Below, one piece after another: positions 17,431-25,102 of a stretch of DNA of 47,912 bases (position 1 is its first letter; every line of letters begins with the position of its first letter). The notes below the pieces were generated by a model. The model was not told the DNA's origin. It did no database searches and saw only the letters and a list, made by a program, of their open reading frames with translations. The DNA comes from Actinomycetales bacterium (lineage in GTDB: Bacteria > Actinomycetota > Actinomycetes > Nanopelagicales > Nanopelagicaceae): the NCBI GenBank assembly GCA_018969585.1, contig JAGWYB010000007.1, positions 1 through 47,912 of the forward strand, in the 5' to 3' direction. The position numbers and the translations under genes are program-made.

Positions 17431-18228
17431 TTATCTGATAGTTGCACTTGATGCTAAGTGATCGCTAATCCCTAAGTGGCTATGAATCTTCGCAATTACA
17501 TCGTTACTAGTTAGCTCTTTGCTCATTATGTAATCAAATTCAATACTTGGTTTCCACGAGGGATAAGTAGCGCCTTTAACTAAATCGTTCCAACCGATCA
17601 ACTTTGGCCCAAGGCCCCACGGGAGATTGAAATCGCCGGTCATAATGTGAAGTCCCGGTAATTTCTCGACCCAATTAGAAATTTTACGAAGTTGTCCCCA
17701 ATTCTTGAGCGGCACAAATGAGAGATGAGTAGTTGTTACTGAGATGCCGTTCTCTAATTCAGCGACCAACGCGGAACGCGGTTCATCATGTACGTAAATA
17801 AATTGTGGACGCTTCTCACCGGGCACAAGTAATGGCATACCAATTGGGGCCCTGCCAAGATTTATTCGATGCCATCGCTTTACCGGAATCTTTGAGACCA
17901 TTCCAATTCCATACATTGCATCTGGCGGAATCGGTGTGGTGTTATCGAAAATAATTTCTTCAGTAACGCCATGCCACTTTGCTCCCGGAGTTCCATACAT
18001 AGATGGCGCAAAGGCCCAATAAGGAGCGCCTATTTCTTCTGCAATTTGGCGCACTTGGTTGCCGTTACCCGAGCGATCTTGATGTACATCAACTTCCTGT
18101 ATCGCAATTACATCACTGGCTACTTCTTTGGAGAGTAAATCGAGGGCGTTTTGCAGAGTGCCACCGGAGTTAGGCGGTATTGCCATTGCGTGAAGTAGGT
18201 TCCAAGAGGTGAGCGTAAATCCCTTCAT
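17431..18228 (-). CDS. Endonuclease/exonuclease/phosphatase (EEP) family hydrolase
   Basis: 265 residues with the EEP motif series: TSWNLLH near the start, VIAIQEVDVH (metal-binding Glu), GIGMVSKIP, TTTHLSF, HIMTGDFNLPWG and SDHLASS at the C-terminus. The fold covers DNA-repair nucleases and phosphodiesterases; the substrate is not predictable. ATG 18228 is chosen because TAACCT (18241-18236) ends 7 nt upstream; the longer frame from TTG 18249 would have to be read through that promoter. No signal peptide, so cytoplasmic. Divergent from nudC. Confidence 0.8.
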   Translation of the reverse strand: MKGFTLTSWNLLHAMAIPPNSGGTLQNALDLLSKEVASDVIAIQEVDVHQDRSGNGNQVRQIAEEIGAPYWAFAPSMYGTPGAKWHGVTEEIIFDNTTPIPPDAMYGIGMVSKIPVKRWHRINLGRAPIGMPLLVPGEKRPQFIYVHDEPRSALVAELENGISVTTTHLSFVPLKNWGQLRKISNWVEKLPGLHIMTGDFNLPWGLGPKLIGWNDLVKGATYPSWKPSIEFDYIMSKELTSNDVIAKIHSHLGISDHLASSATIR

Positions 18229-18235
18229 ATTTGCA

Positions 18236-18268
18236 AGGTTACTGGTCAATGGGGGTCGCTAGTAAGGT
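18236..18268. promoter_or_regulatory. Divergent -10 boxes of the EEP gene and nudC
   Basis: Minus: TAACCT (18241-18236), 7 nt, ATG 18228. Plus: TAAGGT (18263-18268), 6 nt, GTG 18275. Both predict leaderless mRNAs, and the two promoters face away within 33 bp. Confidence 0.55.
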
Positions 18269-18274
18269 CGCCTC

Positions 18275-19183
18275 GTGTTGCTCAATTTGCCGCTCTCACG
18301 GAGCGAATTAGACCGCGCTGCTCATCTTCGCAGCGATGAAACTGCTCTTGCTGAGATGTGGCAGCGAGCGAAAATTATTGAGTTGATTGATGATCAGTTT
18401 CGCACAAGGGATGAGGCGTTGGATTATGTCTCTCCAGATGTATCGGGCGATCGTTTTTTTCTGGGCCTTGATAAAGCTGGAACTCCTTACTTTGCTGCTC
18501 ATCGAAGAGGTTTAGAGGCGAACGCATCGGGTGAATTTCAAACTCTGCGCACCATCGGAAAGAAGTTAAATGATCTTGAAATCGGCGCAGCTGTTCACGC
18601 ACTTGCATTGGCTCAGTGGCATGAAATTCATCAACGATGTGCAAAATGTGGTGGCCCCACCGAAATCGGAATGGCAGGAGCTATAAGAAAATGCACTTCT
18701 TGCGCAGCTGACCACCACCCAAGAACTGATCCTGCGATTATCGTCCTCGTTAAAGATGAGAGCGATCGAATACTTCTTGGTCGTCAGAAAGTTTGGCCGG
18801 AGAAGCGCTTCTCCACTTTTGCAGGTTTTGTCGAACCCGGTGAATCTTTTGAGAGCACCGTAATTCGTGAGGTTTCTGAAGAGTGTGGCGGCCAAGTTAT
18901 CTCTATGAACTATCTTGGTTCACAACCGTGGCCATTTCCAGCCTCAATCATGATTGCTTACGAGGCGGTCATTTCAAATCCAGGAACCACTAAAGCAGAT
19001 GGTGAAGAGATAGAAGAGATAATCTGGCTTGATCGAAATTTGTTAAAGACAAAAGTGGCTGCGAAAGAATTATTACTTCCACCAGCAATCTCGGTTGCTC
19101 GGGCGATGATTAATTCCTGGTACGGCAGCGATGCTCTGCGTGATTTGGCGACCGAAGAGAGTTGGCGCAATGTCGGCCGCTGA
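18275..19183 (+). CDS. nudC: NADH pyrophosphatase / NAD-decapping hydrolase NudC
   Basis: 302 residues. The zinc ribbon is CAKCGG...CTSC (about residues 122-142), the Nudix box is GFVEPGESFESTVIREVSEECG, and the NudC-specific SQPWPFPASIM follows it. The enzyme hydrolyses NAD(H) and can remove NAD caps from RNA. GTG 18275 has no SD but a TAAGGT -10 ends 6 nt upstream. It overlaps uvrD2 by 14 bp. The nudC-uvrD2 pair is also adjacent in M. tuberculosis (Rv3199c-Rv3198c, from memory). Confidence 0.95.
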   Translation: MLLNLPLSRSELDRAAHLRSDETALAEMWQRAKIIELIDDQFRTRDEALDYVSPDVSGDRFFLGLDKAGTPYFAAHRRGLEANASGEFQTLRTIGKKLNDLEIGAAVHALALAQWHEIHQRCAKCGGPTEIGMAGAIRKCTSCAADHHPRTDPAIIVLVKDESDRILLGRQKVWPEKRFSTFAGFVEPGESFESTVIREVSEECGGQVISMNYLGSQPWPFPASIMIAYEAVISNPGTTKADGEEIEEIIWLDRNLLKTKVAAKELLLPPAISVARAMINSWYGSDALRDLATEESWRNVGR

Positions 19184-20798
19184 AGAAATTCTGGCTGCAT
19201 TAGATGACGAACAACGAGCTGTTGCGACTGCAGTCCGAGGCCCAGTCTGTGTTATTGCGGGCGCCGGCACTGGAAAGACGCGAGCAATAACCCATCGGTT
19301 GGCATACGCAGTTGAAATTGGAATTGTCGAACCAAATCGAATTCTGGCTCTGACATTTACCGCGCGTGCAGCCGGAGAGATGAGATCACGACTTCGCACC
19401 TTAGGTGTTCCCGCGATTGCGGCGCGCACCTTTCACTCTGCTGCCTTAAAACAACTTATATATTTTTGGCCGGAAGCACTTGGCGGCAGATTTCCCTCAC
19501 TTTTAACTAGCAAAAGCGCATTTCTTGGAGAAGCAATCGACCGAGCCGGATTGAAGTTAACTAAAAATCCAGCGCTACTGCGCGATATTTCCAGTGAAAT
19601 TGAATGGGCCAAAGTGCAACAGGTTTCAAGCGATGAATATGTCGAGGCAGCCTTAAACCATTCACGAACCATTCGAGCGAGCGCTAGAAAAAGTAGAGAA
19701 GTTTTTGGTCTAGAAGATATCGCCAAGACCTATGAGGCCTACGAGAGTTTGAAGCGTCAAGAACGAGCCATCGATTTTGAGGATGTACTTCTCTTGACGG
19801 TAGGTATGTTGGAGGAGGTAAAAGAGATTCGCGACCGAGTTCGTGATCAATACCGCTATTTCACGGTAGATGAGTATCAGGATGTATCTCCACTTCAACA
19901 GCGGCTGCTTGATCTATGGCTTGGGAAACGTGAAGATATCTGCGTAGTTGGAGATCCTGCCCAAACAATTTACTCCTTTGCTGGGGCAACGCCAGCATTT
20001 TTACTTAACTTCACTAAGAGATATCCAAATGCTGAAGTCATTCGACTTAGCGCCGGGTACCGTTCCACACCAGAAATTATCAACATCGCAAATTCAATTT
20101 TGCGCAGCGGTGAATTAGGACATGACCTAGATGCAATTAATACTCATGGAGAACGACCTAAAGTTATTTCAGTGGCCTCAGAAGCAGAGGAGCTATTAAC
20201 TATTGCAGAAACGGTAAAGAGTGAGGTCACATCTGGAGTTAAGTCCCTAGCTGTATTAGCTCGCACTAATTCCCAATTAGATGCTATTGAAGCTGCTTTA
20301 AATAACGCAGGCGTCGAAAATCAGATTCGTAGTGCAGAACGGTTCTTCGAACGGGGAGATGTCCGATCCATGATGGCTGCGATTCGAAGCGCCTCAGTTC
20401 TCTCATCAGGAGATTGGTTGAGTGAATTAAGGGATTTACTGAAATCATTTGGCGCAGAAGATAAATATGTAAGGGCGCTAATTCAATTAGCCCAGGAGCT
20501 ATCAAACGATGGCATCGATTCCATGCGAGCTTTCCTCAGAGAATTAGAGGAGCGAGCCGACCAGAACAATCCACCGGATCTCCCCGGGGTAACGATTGCA
20601 ACCTTGCATAGCGCGAAAGGTTTGGAGTGGGAGAGCGTGTTTCTTGCAGGAGCGTCTTCTAGATATCTACCGCTGGCAGATCCAATTGATGAAGAGCGAC
20701 GCCTCTTCTATGTCGGAGTCACTCGCGCTAAGCGCACCCTTCATCTCAGCTATGCCGGCGATGCCAGCCCATTTCTTCGCGAGGCGGGGTTGGTTTAA
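19170..20798 (+). CDS. uvrD2: UvrD2-like superfamily I DNA helicase, lacking the HRDC tail
   Basis: 542 residues from ATG 19170. Motifs: Q-motif LDDEQRAVAT, Walker A AGAGTGKTRAIT, Ia ALTFTARAAGEM, II FTVDEYQDVSPLQQ, III GDPAQTIYSFAGA, IV RLSAGYRSTPEI, V ATLHSAKGLEWESV and VI YVGVTRAKRTLHLSYA. It is a 3'-5' ssDNA translocase/helicase for repair. The mycobacterial UvrD2 is about 700 residues and continues into a tetracysteine linker and HRDC domain; here the protein stops just after motif VI, so it is the helicase core only. No frameshifted HRDC remnant is seen downstream. Confidence 0.93.
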   Translation: MSAAEEILAALDDEQRAVATAVRGPVCVIAGAGTGKTRAITHRLAYAVEIGIVEPNRILALTFTARAAGEMRSRLRTLGVPAIAARTFHSAALKQLIYFWPEALGGRFPSLLTSKSAFLGEAIDRAGLKLTKNPALLRDISSEIEWAKVQQVSSDEYVEAALNHSRTIRASARKSREVFGLEDIAKTYEAYESLKRQERAIDFEDVLLLTVGMLEEVKEIRDRVRDQYRYFTVDEYQDVSPLQQRLLDLWLGKREDICVVGDPAQTIYSFAGATPAFLLNFTKRYPNAEVIRLSAGYRSTPEIINIANSILRSGELGHDLDAINTHGERPKVISVASEAEELLTIAETVKSEVTSGVKSLAVLARTNSQLDAIEAALNNAGVENQIRSAERFFERGDVRSMMAAIRSASVLSSGDWLSELRDLLKSFGAEDKYVRALIQLAQELSNDGIDSMRAFLRELEERADQNNPPDLPGVTIATLHSAKGLEWESVFLAGASSRYLPLADPIDEERRLFYVGVTRAKRTLHLSYAGDASPFLREAGLV

Positions 20799-20835
20799 AA
20801 CTCGTTTGCCAAGAGAGAAGCTCTTGGCTTACCCT
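20793..20835 (+). promoter_or_regulatory. Promoter of the whiB7 leader with AT-rich box and embedded dyad
   Basis: A TTTAAAA tract (20794-20800) lies 5 bp upstream of TTGCCA (-35, 20806-20811). An 18-bp spacer and TACCCT (-10, 20830-20835) follow, 7 nt before ATG 20843. Known WhiB7-activated promoters have an AT-rich motif just upstream of the -35, so positive autoregulation is plausible. A perfect dyad GCCAAGAG-N5-CTCTTGGC (20808-20828) fills the -35 and spacer. Confidence 0.6.
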
Positions 20836-20842
20836 TACCCAC

Positions 20843-20998
20843 ATGCAGACAACTTCTAACAAGAAGAGCACCCAGGTGGCCGCTAAGCGCGCTCACCGCA
20901 ATTGGGCTGCCTATTGGTCTGCTCCGTCGACAAAGTCGGTTTTCACCTATTTTGCGACAAATACCAAGGGTTCGACACCTGGAGCCTCTATCGAGTAA
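20843..20998 (+). CDS. whiB7 leader ORF (51-aa leader peptide)
   Basis: An ATG at 20843 opens 51 codons ending at TAA 20996-20998. The peptide starts MQTTSNKKSTQVAAKRAHRN, is rich in Thr/Ser/Lys, has two Trp and no membrane or enzyme motif. It directly follows a convincing promoter and ends 19 nt before a strong terminator hairpin that precedes whiB7. Known whiB7/wblC genes have a leader ORF whose stalled translation by ribosome-targeting drugs prevents attenuation, so this is the likely role here. It could also be a small protein in its own right. No homologue is recognised. Confidence 0.6.
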   Translation: MQTTSNKKSTQVAAKRAHRNWAAYWSAPSTKSVFTYFATNTKGSTPGASIE

Positions 20999-21002
20999 GT
21001 AA

Positions 21003-21061
21003 GAGATAGAGAAGCCCAGGGGCCTCGAATCCAAATGGATTCAGGCCCCTTTTTCTATCTC
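21003..21061 (+). terminator. Attenuator: intrinsic terminator in the whiB7 leader
   Basis: Stem AGGGGCCT (21018-21025) with AGGCCCCT (21043-21050), extended inward by GAATCC/GGATTC (21027-21032 with 21037-21042), one bulged C and an AAAT loop: 14 pairs, then TTTTT (21050-21054). Outer arms GAGATAGA (21003-21010) and TCTATCTC (21054-21061) can pair across the T-tract. Its position between leader ORF and whiB7 SD makes it a premature terminator, not the end of the operon. Confidence 0.75.
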
Positions 21062-21090
21062 CGGTTGAGAGCAAAAACAGCGAAAACTTA

Positions 21091-21130
21091 GGAATCGAAA
21101 AAAAGAATCGAAAAAAAGGAATCGAAAACA
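21091..21130 (+). repeat. 13-14 bp tandem repeat, three copies, in the whiB7 5' UTR
   Basis: GGAATCGAAAAAAA (21091), GAATCGAAAAAAA (21105) and GGAATCGAAAACA (21118). The tract is almost pure purine on the plus strand. Its GAATC cores are complementary to GATTC of the attenuator's distal arm. Confidence 0.8.
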
Positions 21131-21159
21131 GAGAGAAAAGAAAGGGAGAGGTGAGAACT

Positions 21160-21510
21160 ATGACAGTTCTCTTCAGTGAGTTATTGGTACCAGGATGGGC
21201 AGAAGGCGAGAGCGCAAAGCTTGGCCTGGATTCCGTCACTGCCACCTATAGCGATCAACGCGCAATAACTCTGCCATGCCATAACGCTGACCCAGAACTT
21301 TTCTTCTCGGAGAAGAATGAAGAGATTGCTCTAGCAAAGAGTTTATGTGGCGCGTGTCCGGTTAGGCGCGAATGCCTGGCAGGCGCGGTTTCGCGTGAGG
21401 AGCCATGCGGAGTTTGGGGCGGTGAGTTATTTGAGGATGGTCAGGTAATCGCTAAGAAGCGCACACCTGGAAGGCCTCGCCTCGTTGAATTAGCGAGCGC
21501 TACTGCGTAG
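21160..21510 (+). CDS. whiB7: WhiB7-like redox-responsive transcription factor
   Basis: 116 residues. Four Fe-S cysteines (C40, C63, C66, C72; C-X22-C-X2-C-X5-C), the turn GVWGGELF (about 87-94), and a C-terminal AT-hook KKRTPGRPR. The AT-hook and the neighbours (uvrD2 upstream, ABC1 kinase downstream) mark it as WhiB7 rather than WhiB1-4. WhiB7 binds the primary sigma factor and activates intrinsic antibiotic-resistance and redox genes. The ATG has a GGGAGAGG SD. The leader has an ORF and an attenuator. Its 3' end overlaps the convergent ABC1 gene by 21 bp. Confidence 0.88.
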   Translation: MTVLFSELLVPGWAEGESAKLGLDSVTATYSDQRAITLPCHNADPELFFSEKNEEIALAKSLCGACPVRRECLAGAVSREEPCGVWGGELFEDGQVIAKKRTPGRPRLVELASATA

Positions 21511-22842
21511 CGGTTCTTCTTGTAGATGGGAAGGCGTAATCTCGGGAAACCAAGAGAGCGCCTCATCCCTGAAATTTCCTTGAGCGCGTAGCTGACAGAA
21601 GATTCCAGTCGTTCCCAAAGTAACTCGATGAATTAGCACATATTCCGCAGGGAGATTTAATTGGAACCCAATTTTTGCGGTGGGATTTCTTGGGTCGCCA
21701 ACGCGAACGCTCTGTTCACGTAACCACTCGCGGGTATATTCAAAATAAGGAGTTCGCAAGGGTTCGACTAGAGGGAGCAGATAATCGAGTACTAATTGGG
21801 GATCAACATCAACATCGGGAAGTATAAATCCATCCTCTTTAAAACCGTTATATAGAGCGAGCGCATCACCTTCGAGCGCATTACGTAAAAGATTCTTAAA
21901 TGGTTCCGGGAAACCATTCGGAAGTCGATTACAAGCACCAAAATCAAGAACGCCTAATCTGCCATCTGCAAGCACTCGGAAATTTCCTGGATGAGGATCG
22001 GCGTGTAGCAAACCAGCTCGCATTGGGGCGGTGAAATGGAATCTTGCTAATTTAATTCCGGCGTTATTTCGCTCATCTTGATCGCCATCTGCGATTACGC
22101 GAGCAAGCGGTTTTCCTTCCAACCATTCACTTACCAAGATTCGATCGGTAGCCAATACAACTTTAGGGATCGCGATATCTGGATCATCGAGGTAGGCATT
22201 CCAGCAAGCTTCTTGGGCTTGTGCCTCAAATCGATAATCAACTTCTTCGATGATGCGAGCCTTTAATTCCTCTAGCAGCGGCTTCATCTCAAGCCCCGGC
22301 ATAAATAATTGGAAAATCTTTGAGAATCTCTCAATCTGGTTTAGATCCGAGACCAGCGCTTCAGCGGCTCCGGGGTATTGAATCTTTACTGCAACTACCC
22401 GACCATCTTTCCAGCGACCGCGATGGACCTGGCCGATTGAGGCAGAAGCAGCAGGCTTATCTTCAAATTCAGCGAAGTTGTCACGCCAATCTTCGCCGAG
22501 TTCTTTTGCTAAAACTTTATGTACTACTTTTGCAGGTAGCGGAGGCGCCGCTTCCTGAAGTTTTACAAGAGTCTGTCTATACGGCTTAGCAATATCTTCT
22601 GGTAGCGCAGCTTCAAAGACCGAGAGCGCTTGGCCAAATTTCATGGCTCCGCCTTTTAGCTCGCCGAGAACTTTAAATACTTGTTCTGCGGTTTTCTCTT
22701 GCAGTTCTGCAAATGCAAATTGTGGCGATTGACCAATTAATTGTCGGCCGAATCCAAGCGCGCCACGTCCCGCAACCGCCAACGGAATGCTCGCTAACTT
22801 GGCGCTACGTGTGCTGGTCTTACGGGGGATTTCATCGGCCAC
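21490..22842 (-). CDS. ABC1/UbiB-type atypical kinase
   Basis: 450 residues. The KxGQ motif appears as LKGGAMKFGQALS, the Ala-rich loop as KPAASASIGQVHRGRW, the catalytic HADPHPGNFRV and metal-binding LDFGACNRL follow. ABC1 proteins are ATPase/kinase-like and in other bacteria support isoprenoid-quinone or lipid metabolism. The M. tuberculosis relative next to whiB7 is Rv3197, implicated in macrolide resistance (from memory). The ThiF-like gene starts the operon and ends 16 bp upstream. The substrate here is unknown. Confidence 0.9.
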   Translation of the reverse strand: MADEIPRKTSTRSAKLASIPLAVAGRGALGFGRQLIGQSPQFAFAELQEKTAEQVFKVLGELKGGAMKFGQALSVFEAALPEDIAKPYRQTLVKLQEAAPPLPAKVVHKVLAKELGEDWRDNFAEFEDKPAASASIGQVHRGRWKDGRVVAVKIQYPGAAEALVSDLNQIERFSKIFQLFMPGLEMKPLLEELKARIIEEVDYRFEAQAQEACWNAYLDDPDIAIPKVVLATDRILVSEWLEGKPLARVIADGDQDERNNAGIKLARFHFTAPMRAGLLHADPHPGNFRVLADGRLGVLDFGACNRLPNGFPEPFKNLLRNALEGDALALYNGFKEDGFILPDVDVDPQLVLDYLLPLVEPLRTPYFEYTREWLREQSVRVGDPRNPTAKIGFQLNLPAEYVLIHRVTLGTTGIFCQLRAQGNFRDEALSWFPEITPSHLQEEPLRSSAR

Positions 22843-22858
22843 CCACGAATTCTCTTAC

Positions 22859-23974
22859 TTAGGCGGATGTAGCGCGAGTTGAAGGCAGGCTGCGACAACC
22901 GCACCTCGGCTGAATCTGCCAATTTGTGATTTGAGGCGCAATTAAATCGCTGCCTTTATAAGTGGCGCTGCTACCGATAAGCGAGCTGGAGCCAGTATCG
23001 GCAAATCTCATTACTTCTATCGTTGAAATTGCGGCAGCCAAATTAGATAGAGCAGATCCAAATTCCCGTTGTGGGGATTTAAAAATGTAATCCTTATTTA
23101 CCGGTATCGCTCCGGTTTCAACTTCAGATATCGCAAGACAGTTCGCGCAGGGGGTTTTTCCGGCGATAACAATCGGACCAATTCTTACTGAATCCGGGGT
23201 GTAATTGATTAATAGATGGCTGACGCCTTCTCTAAGCCAACGCTCCTGGGCCTCGGGAGATGGCGCTCCAATCGAGATCGCGAATAAATATTTATTGGTA
23301 GGTTCGATTGGTTCAGGGTATAGCGAAGCATCTCTTTCAATCCGCCGGATGAGGTCTGAGCGATTTATTCCGAGTTCACATTTCTGCATTTGTGTACCAC
23401 TTAGGTCGCTAATAGAACTCTCGCCAGGCAGATGTAAAGAGGTAAGTTCAAAGCCAGATGCCTTAAGTGCTGCGAAGAGATTTATCGCGATCCGATTTGA
23501 AGAGTTAGGTGAGACAATAATTTCAATTGAAAAGTTTCGCCTGGCAACTAATTTCGAGCGGCCACCATCAATATCTCCTTCTTGACGGGAGGCGCAATCA
23601 GATTCAACTTCGAATCTCTCCAAAAACTGTTGGAGCGCTAAGTTTCGAGTTCCATCAATTGAACTTAAAGAGAAGCGATCAGCTCTATATCGATATGAAA
23701 TCTCAGTTACTTTTTGGTCCAGCAGGTTGAGTTTCGCTAACCCCTCTAGAAGAGGTTTATCTTTTTTCTCGAGCGCGTTATTTATCAACCGCTCGAGCAT
23801 CTCTTGGAAGGGAATATCACCAATCTTTTCAGGTAATTGAAGATAAGTTAATTGATCGCCGATATAGAGCTGGTTGCCGCTACGCCAGATTGATATGCCA
23901 GCTTTTAATTTCGGTGCCATCGATGGATGCTCTAATGAAATTCCAGGTAGCCCTTGATGCACTCCATAATTCAT
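22859..23974 (-). CDS. ThiF/TOMM leader-binding-like protein (Rv3196-type)
   Basis: 371 residues. The first half is divergent; residues 30-70 (GISIWRSGNQLYIGDQ...) look like the winged-helix leader-peptide-binding part of TOMM cyclodehydratase partners. The second half is ThiF/E1-like: SHLLINYTPDSVRIGPIVIAGKTPCANC and a final QPRCGC give a Cys4 zinc site. No clear ATP-binding GxGxxG is visible, so it may be a non-catalytic E1 fold. It sits next to the ABC1 kinase, as Rv3196 does beside Rv3197. Whether it modifies a peptide is unknown. The start ATG 23974 follows the terminator of the DUF5679 gene. Confidence 0.65.
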   Translation of the reverse strand: MNYGVHQGLPGISLEHPSMAPKLKAGISIWRSGNQLYIGDQLTYLQLPEKIGDIPFQEMLERLINNALEKKDKPLLEGLAKLNLLDQKVTEISYRYRADRFSLSSIDGTRNLALQQFLERFEVESDCASRQEGDIDGGRSKLVARRNFSIEIIVSPNSSNRIAINLFAALKASGFELTSLHLPGESSISDLSGTQMQKCELGINRSDLIRRIERDASLYPEPIEPTNKYLFAISIGAPSPEAQERWLREGVSHLLINYTPDSVRIGPIVIAGKTPCANCLAISEVETGAIPVNKDYIFKSPQREFGSALSNLAAAISTIEVMRFADTGSSSLIGSSATYKGSDLIAPQITNWQIQPRCGCRSLPSTRATSA

Positions 23975-24010
23975 GTGGAGAGTTATGCAATTCGTTTAAC
24001 TTTTAAGAAA

Positions 24011-24037
24011 GAAAAAAGCGGGGGCAGCGCCCCCGCT
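24011..24037 (-). terminator. Intrinsic terminator after the DUF5679 gene
   Basis: Perfect 9-bp stem AGCGGGGGC/GCCCCCGCT (24017-24025 with 24029-24037), loop of 3, followed on the minus strand by TTTTTT. It separates the DUF5679 gene from the ThiF-like gene 36 bp further on. Confidence 0.9.
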
Positions 24038-24071
24038 CTCAAACTTTTACGCTCCTAAGGGAGCTGTTTAT

Positions 24072-24113
24072 GCTTTGCCTATTAAGCGTTGCCTATTAAG
24101 CTTTGCCTAGAAT
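24072..24113. repeat. 14-bp tandem repeat spanning a stop codon
   Basis: GCTTTGCCTATTAA (24072), GCGTTGCCTATTAA (24086) and a degenerate third copy GCTTTGCCTAGAA (24100). The third copy encodes the C-terminus of the DUF5679 protein, and the TTA at 24096-24098 is its stop on the minus strand. Confidence 0.9.
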
Positions 24114-24254
24114 GCGATTAACAGTGGTGCCGCATACAGGGCACTTGCCCTTCGCCATACGACGACCAGAGTCCGAGACGTTCACAGTCCCTTCGAACTG
24201 ACGCTTCTCTTTGCACTTAACGCAGTAGGCCTCACCTTTGTATGTCTCAGCCAT
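24096..24254 (-). CDS. DUF5679 zinc-ribbon protein, 52 aa
   Basis: An ATG at 24254 opens 52 codons with two zinc knuckles, CVKC (about 11-14) and CPVC (about 38-41), and an RRMAKGKCPVCGTTVNRIL tail. This is the short actinobacterial DUF5679 family, which resembles a small ribosomal-type zinc ribbon. A GGAGGAAG Shine-Dalgarno lies just upstream, so it is leadered, unlike many neighbours, and a strong terminator follows. Both suggest high expression. Function is unknown. Confidence 0.88.
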   Translation of the reverse strand: MAETYKGEAYCVKCKEKRQFEGTVNVSDSGRRMAKGKCPVCGTTVNRILGKA

Positions 24255-24269
24255 TTCTTCCTCCGATCC

Positions 24270-24288
24270 TCACAGGTTTGTCCTGTGA
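24270..24288 (-). promoter_or_regulatory. Dyad in the 5' UTR of the DUF5679 gene
   Basis: Perfect inverted repeat TCACAGG-N5-CCTGTGA, just upstream of the SD on the minus strand. It could be an operator or an RNA stem limiting ribosome access. No regulator is recognised. I see nothing else in 24289-24398. Confidence 0.4.
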
Positions 24289-24398
24289 ATACCCTGACCA
24301 TACCCCCGGGCCACGTTCAAAATGTCGCAATCCACGCACGGCGAGCGATATTTCTCGCTCAAAATCGAGATTTTCCCCTCAAATGAGGATTTTTAGCG

Positions 24399-25004
24399 CT
24401 ACTGGCCGCGAGCGCCGGCTTCATACCCCTCTAGATAGGCATTGGCTAAATCGCTCCGCTCAAAGCGAGCCAGCAGCGAATGGAAATTCTCTCCGTGATC
24501 TGGAATCTCAAGATGAATTAGTTCATGAACCAAGATGTAATCGAGAACATAATCAGGCGCGCCGTTTAATCTCTCCGAGATTCGAATTGTCCGATCAACA
24601 GTTGTGCAAGATCCCCATCGTTCATCCATCTTCCGCCATTTAACGCTGGCGGCCTCAACTTGAAATTCTGGGAGATAGCGCGCTTGTAAGGCGTGAGCCT
24701 TTGCGAAAAGATCACTATCGCTGATTTTTTCTCGGGCTTCACGAGTTAGAACTTTTTCAACCATCTCCGGGATGACCGCCTGAATCTTGGAATTTGAGAG
24801 ATGGGCTGGCACTTGGATAACTATCGATCCATGCTCGCGGTAGGCGCTTATGGAGCGGCTCCTTCTTGAACTTCGAACCACTTTTATCTCAGCGCCGCCC
24901 GAGACTTCCATCGGTGGAATTCTAAGTTCGGTGCTTTTCTTCGCCTTTGTCCGCATTCCGGCGAGATTAGCCCCGAATAAATCATCTTGGATGTAGTTAT
25001 CCAC
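24399..25004 (-). CDS. YgjP/DUF45-type metallopeptidase
   Basis: 201 residues. The zincin motif HELIHLEIPDHGENFH (HExxH plus a downstream His) is near residues 165-180, preceded by KWRKMDERWGSC and the DYILVHEL approach, as in the YgjP/WLM clan. An N-terminal basic segment (RSSRRSRSISAY) belongs to the family. The protein has no signal peptide. Substrate unknown; relatives include DNA-protein crosslink proteases. It starts at GTG 25004 and is preceded by the 243-bp gap with a structured plus-strand element. Confidence 0.85.
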   Translation of the reverse strand: MDNYIQDDLFGANLAGMRTKAKKSTELRIPPMEVSGGAEIKVVRSSRRSRSISAYREHGSIVIQVPAHLSNSKIQAVIPEMVEKVLTREAREKISDSDLFAKAHALQARYLPEFQVEAASVKWRKMDERWGSCTTVDRTIRISERLNGAPDYVLDYILVHELIHLEIPDHGENFHSLLARFERSDLANAYLEGYEAGARGQ

Positions 25005-25102
25005 ACGCCTACGCCTCTCTAAAACAATCTCAGCGCCTACAACTCTAGAGGTGTACCTGAGTCTTTTGTTGGAGAAACTTGCTTAGAGAAGTTGATTATT
25101 TA

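Noticed and set aside
20596-20859. Mrx1-like glutaredoxin expected between uvrD2 and whiB7
   Set aside because: The only ORF there is out of frame with uvrD2, has no CxxC thioredoxin motif, and overlaps the promoter.
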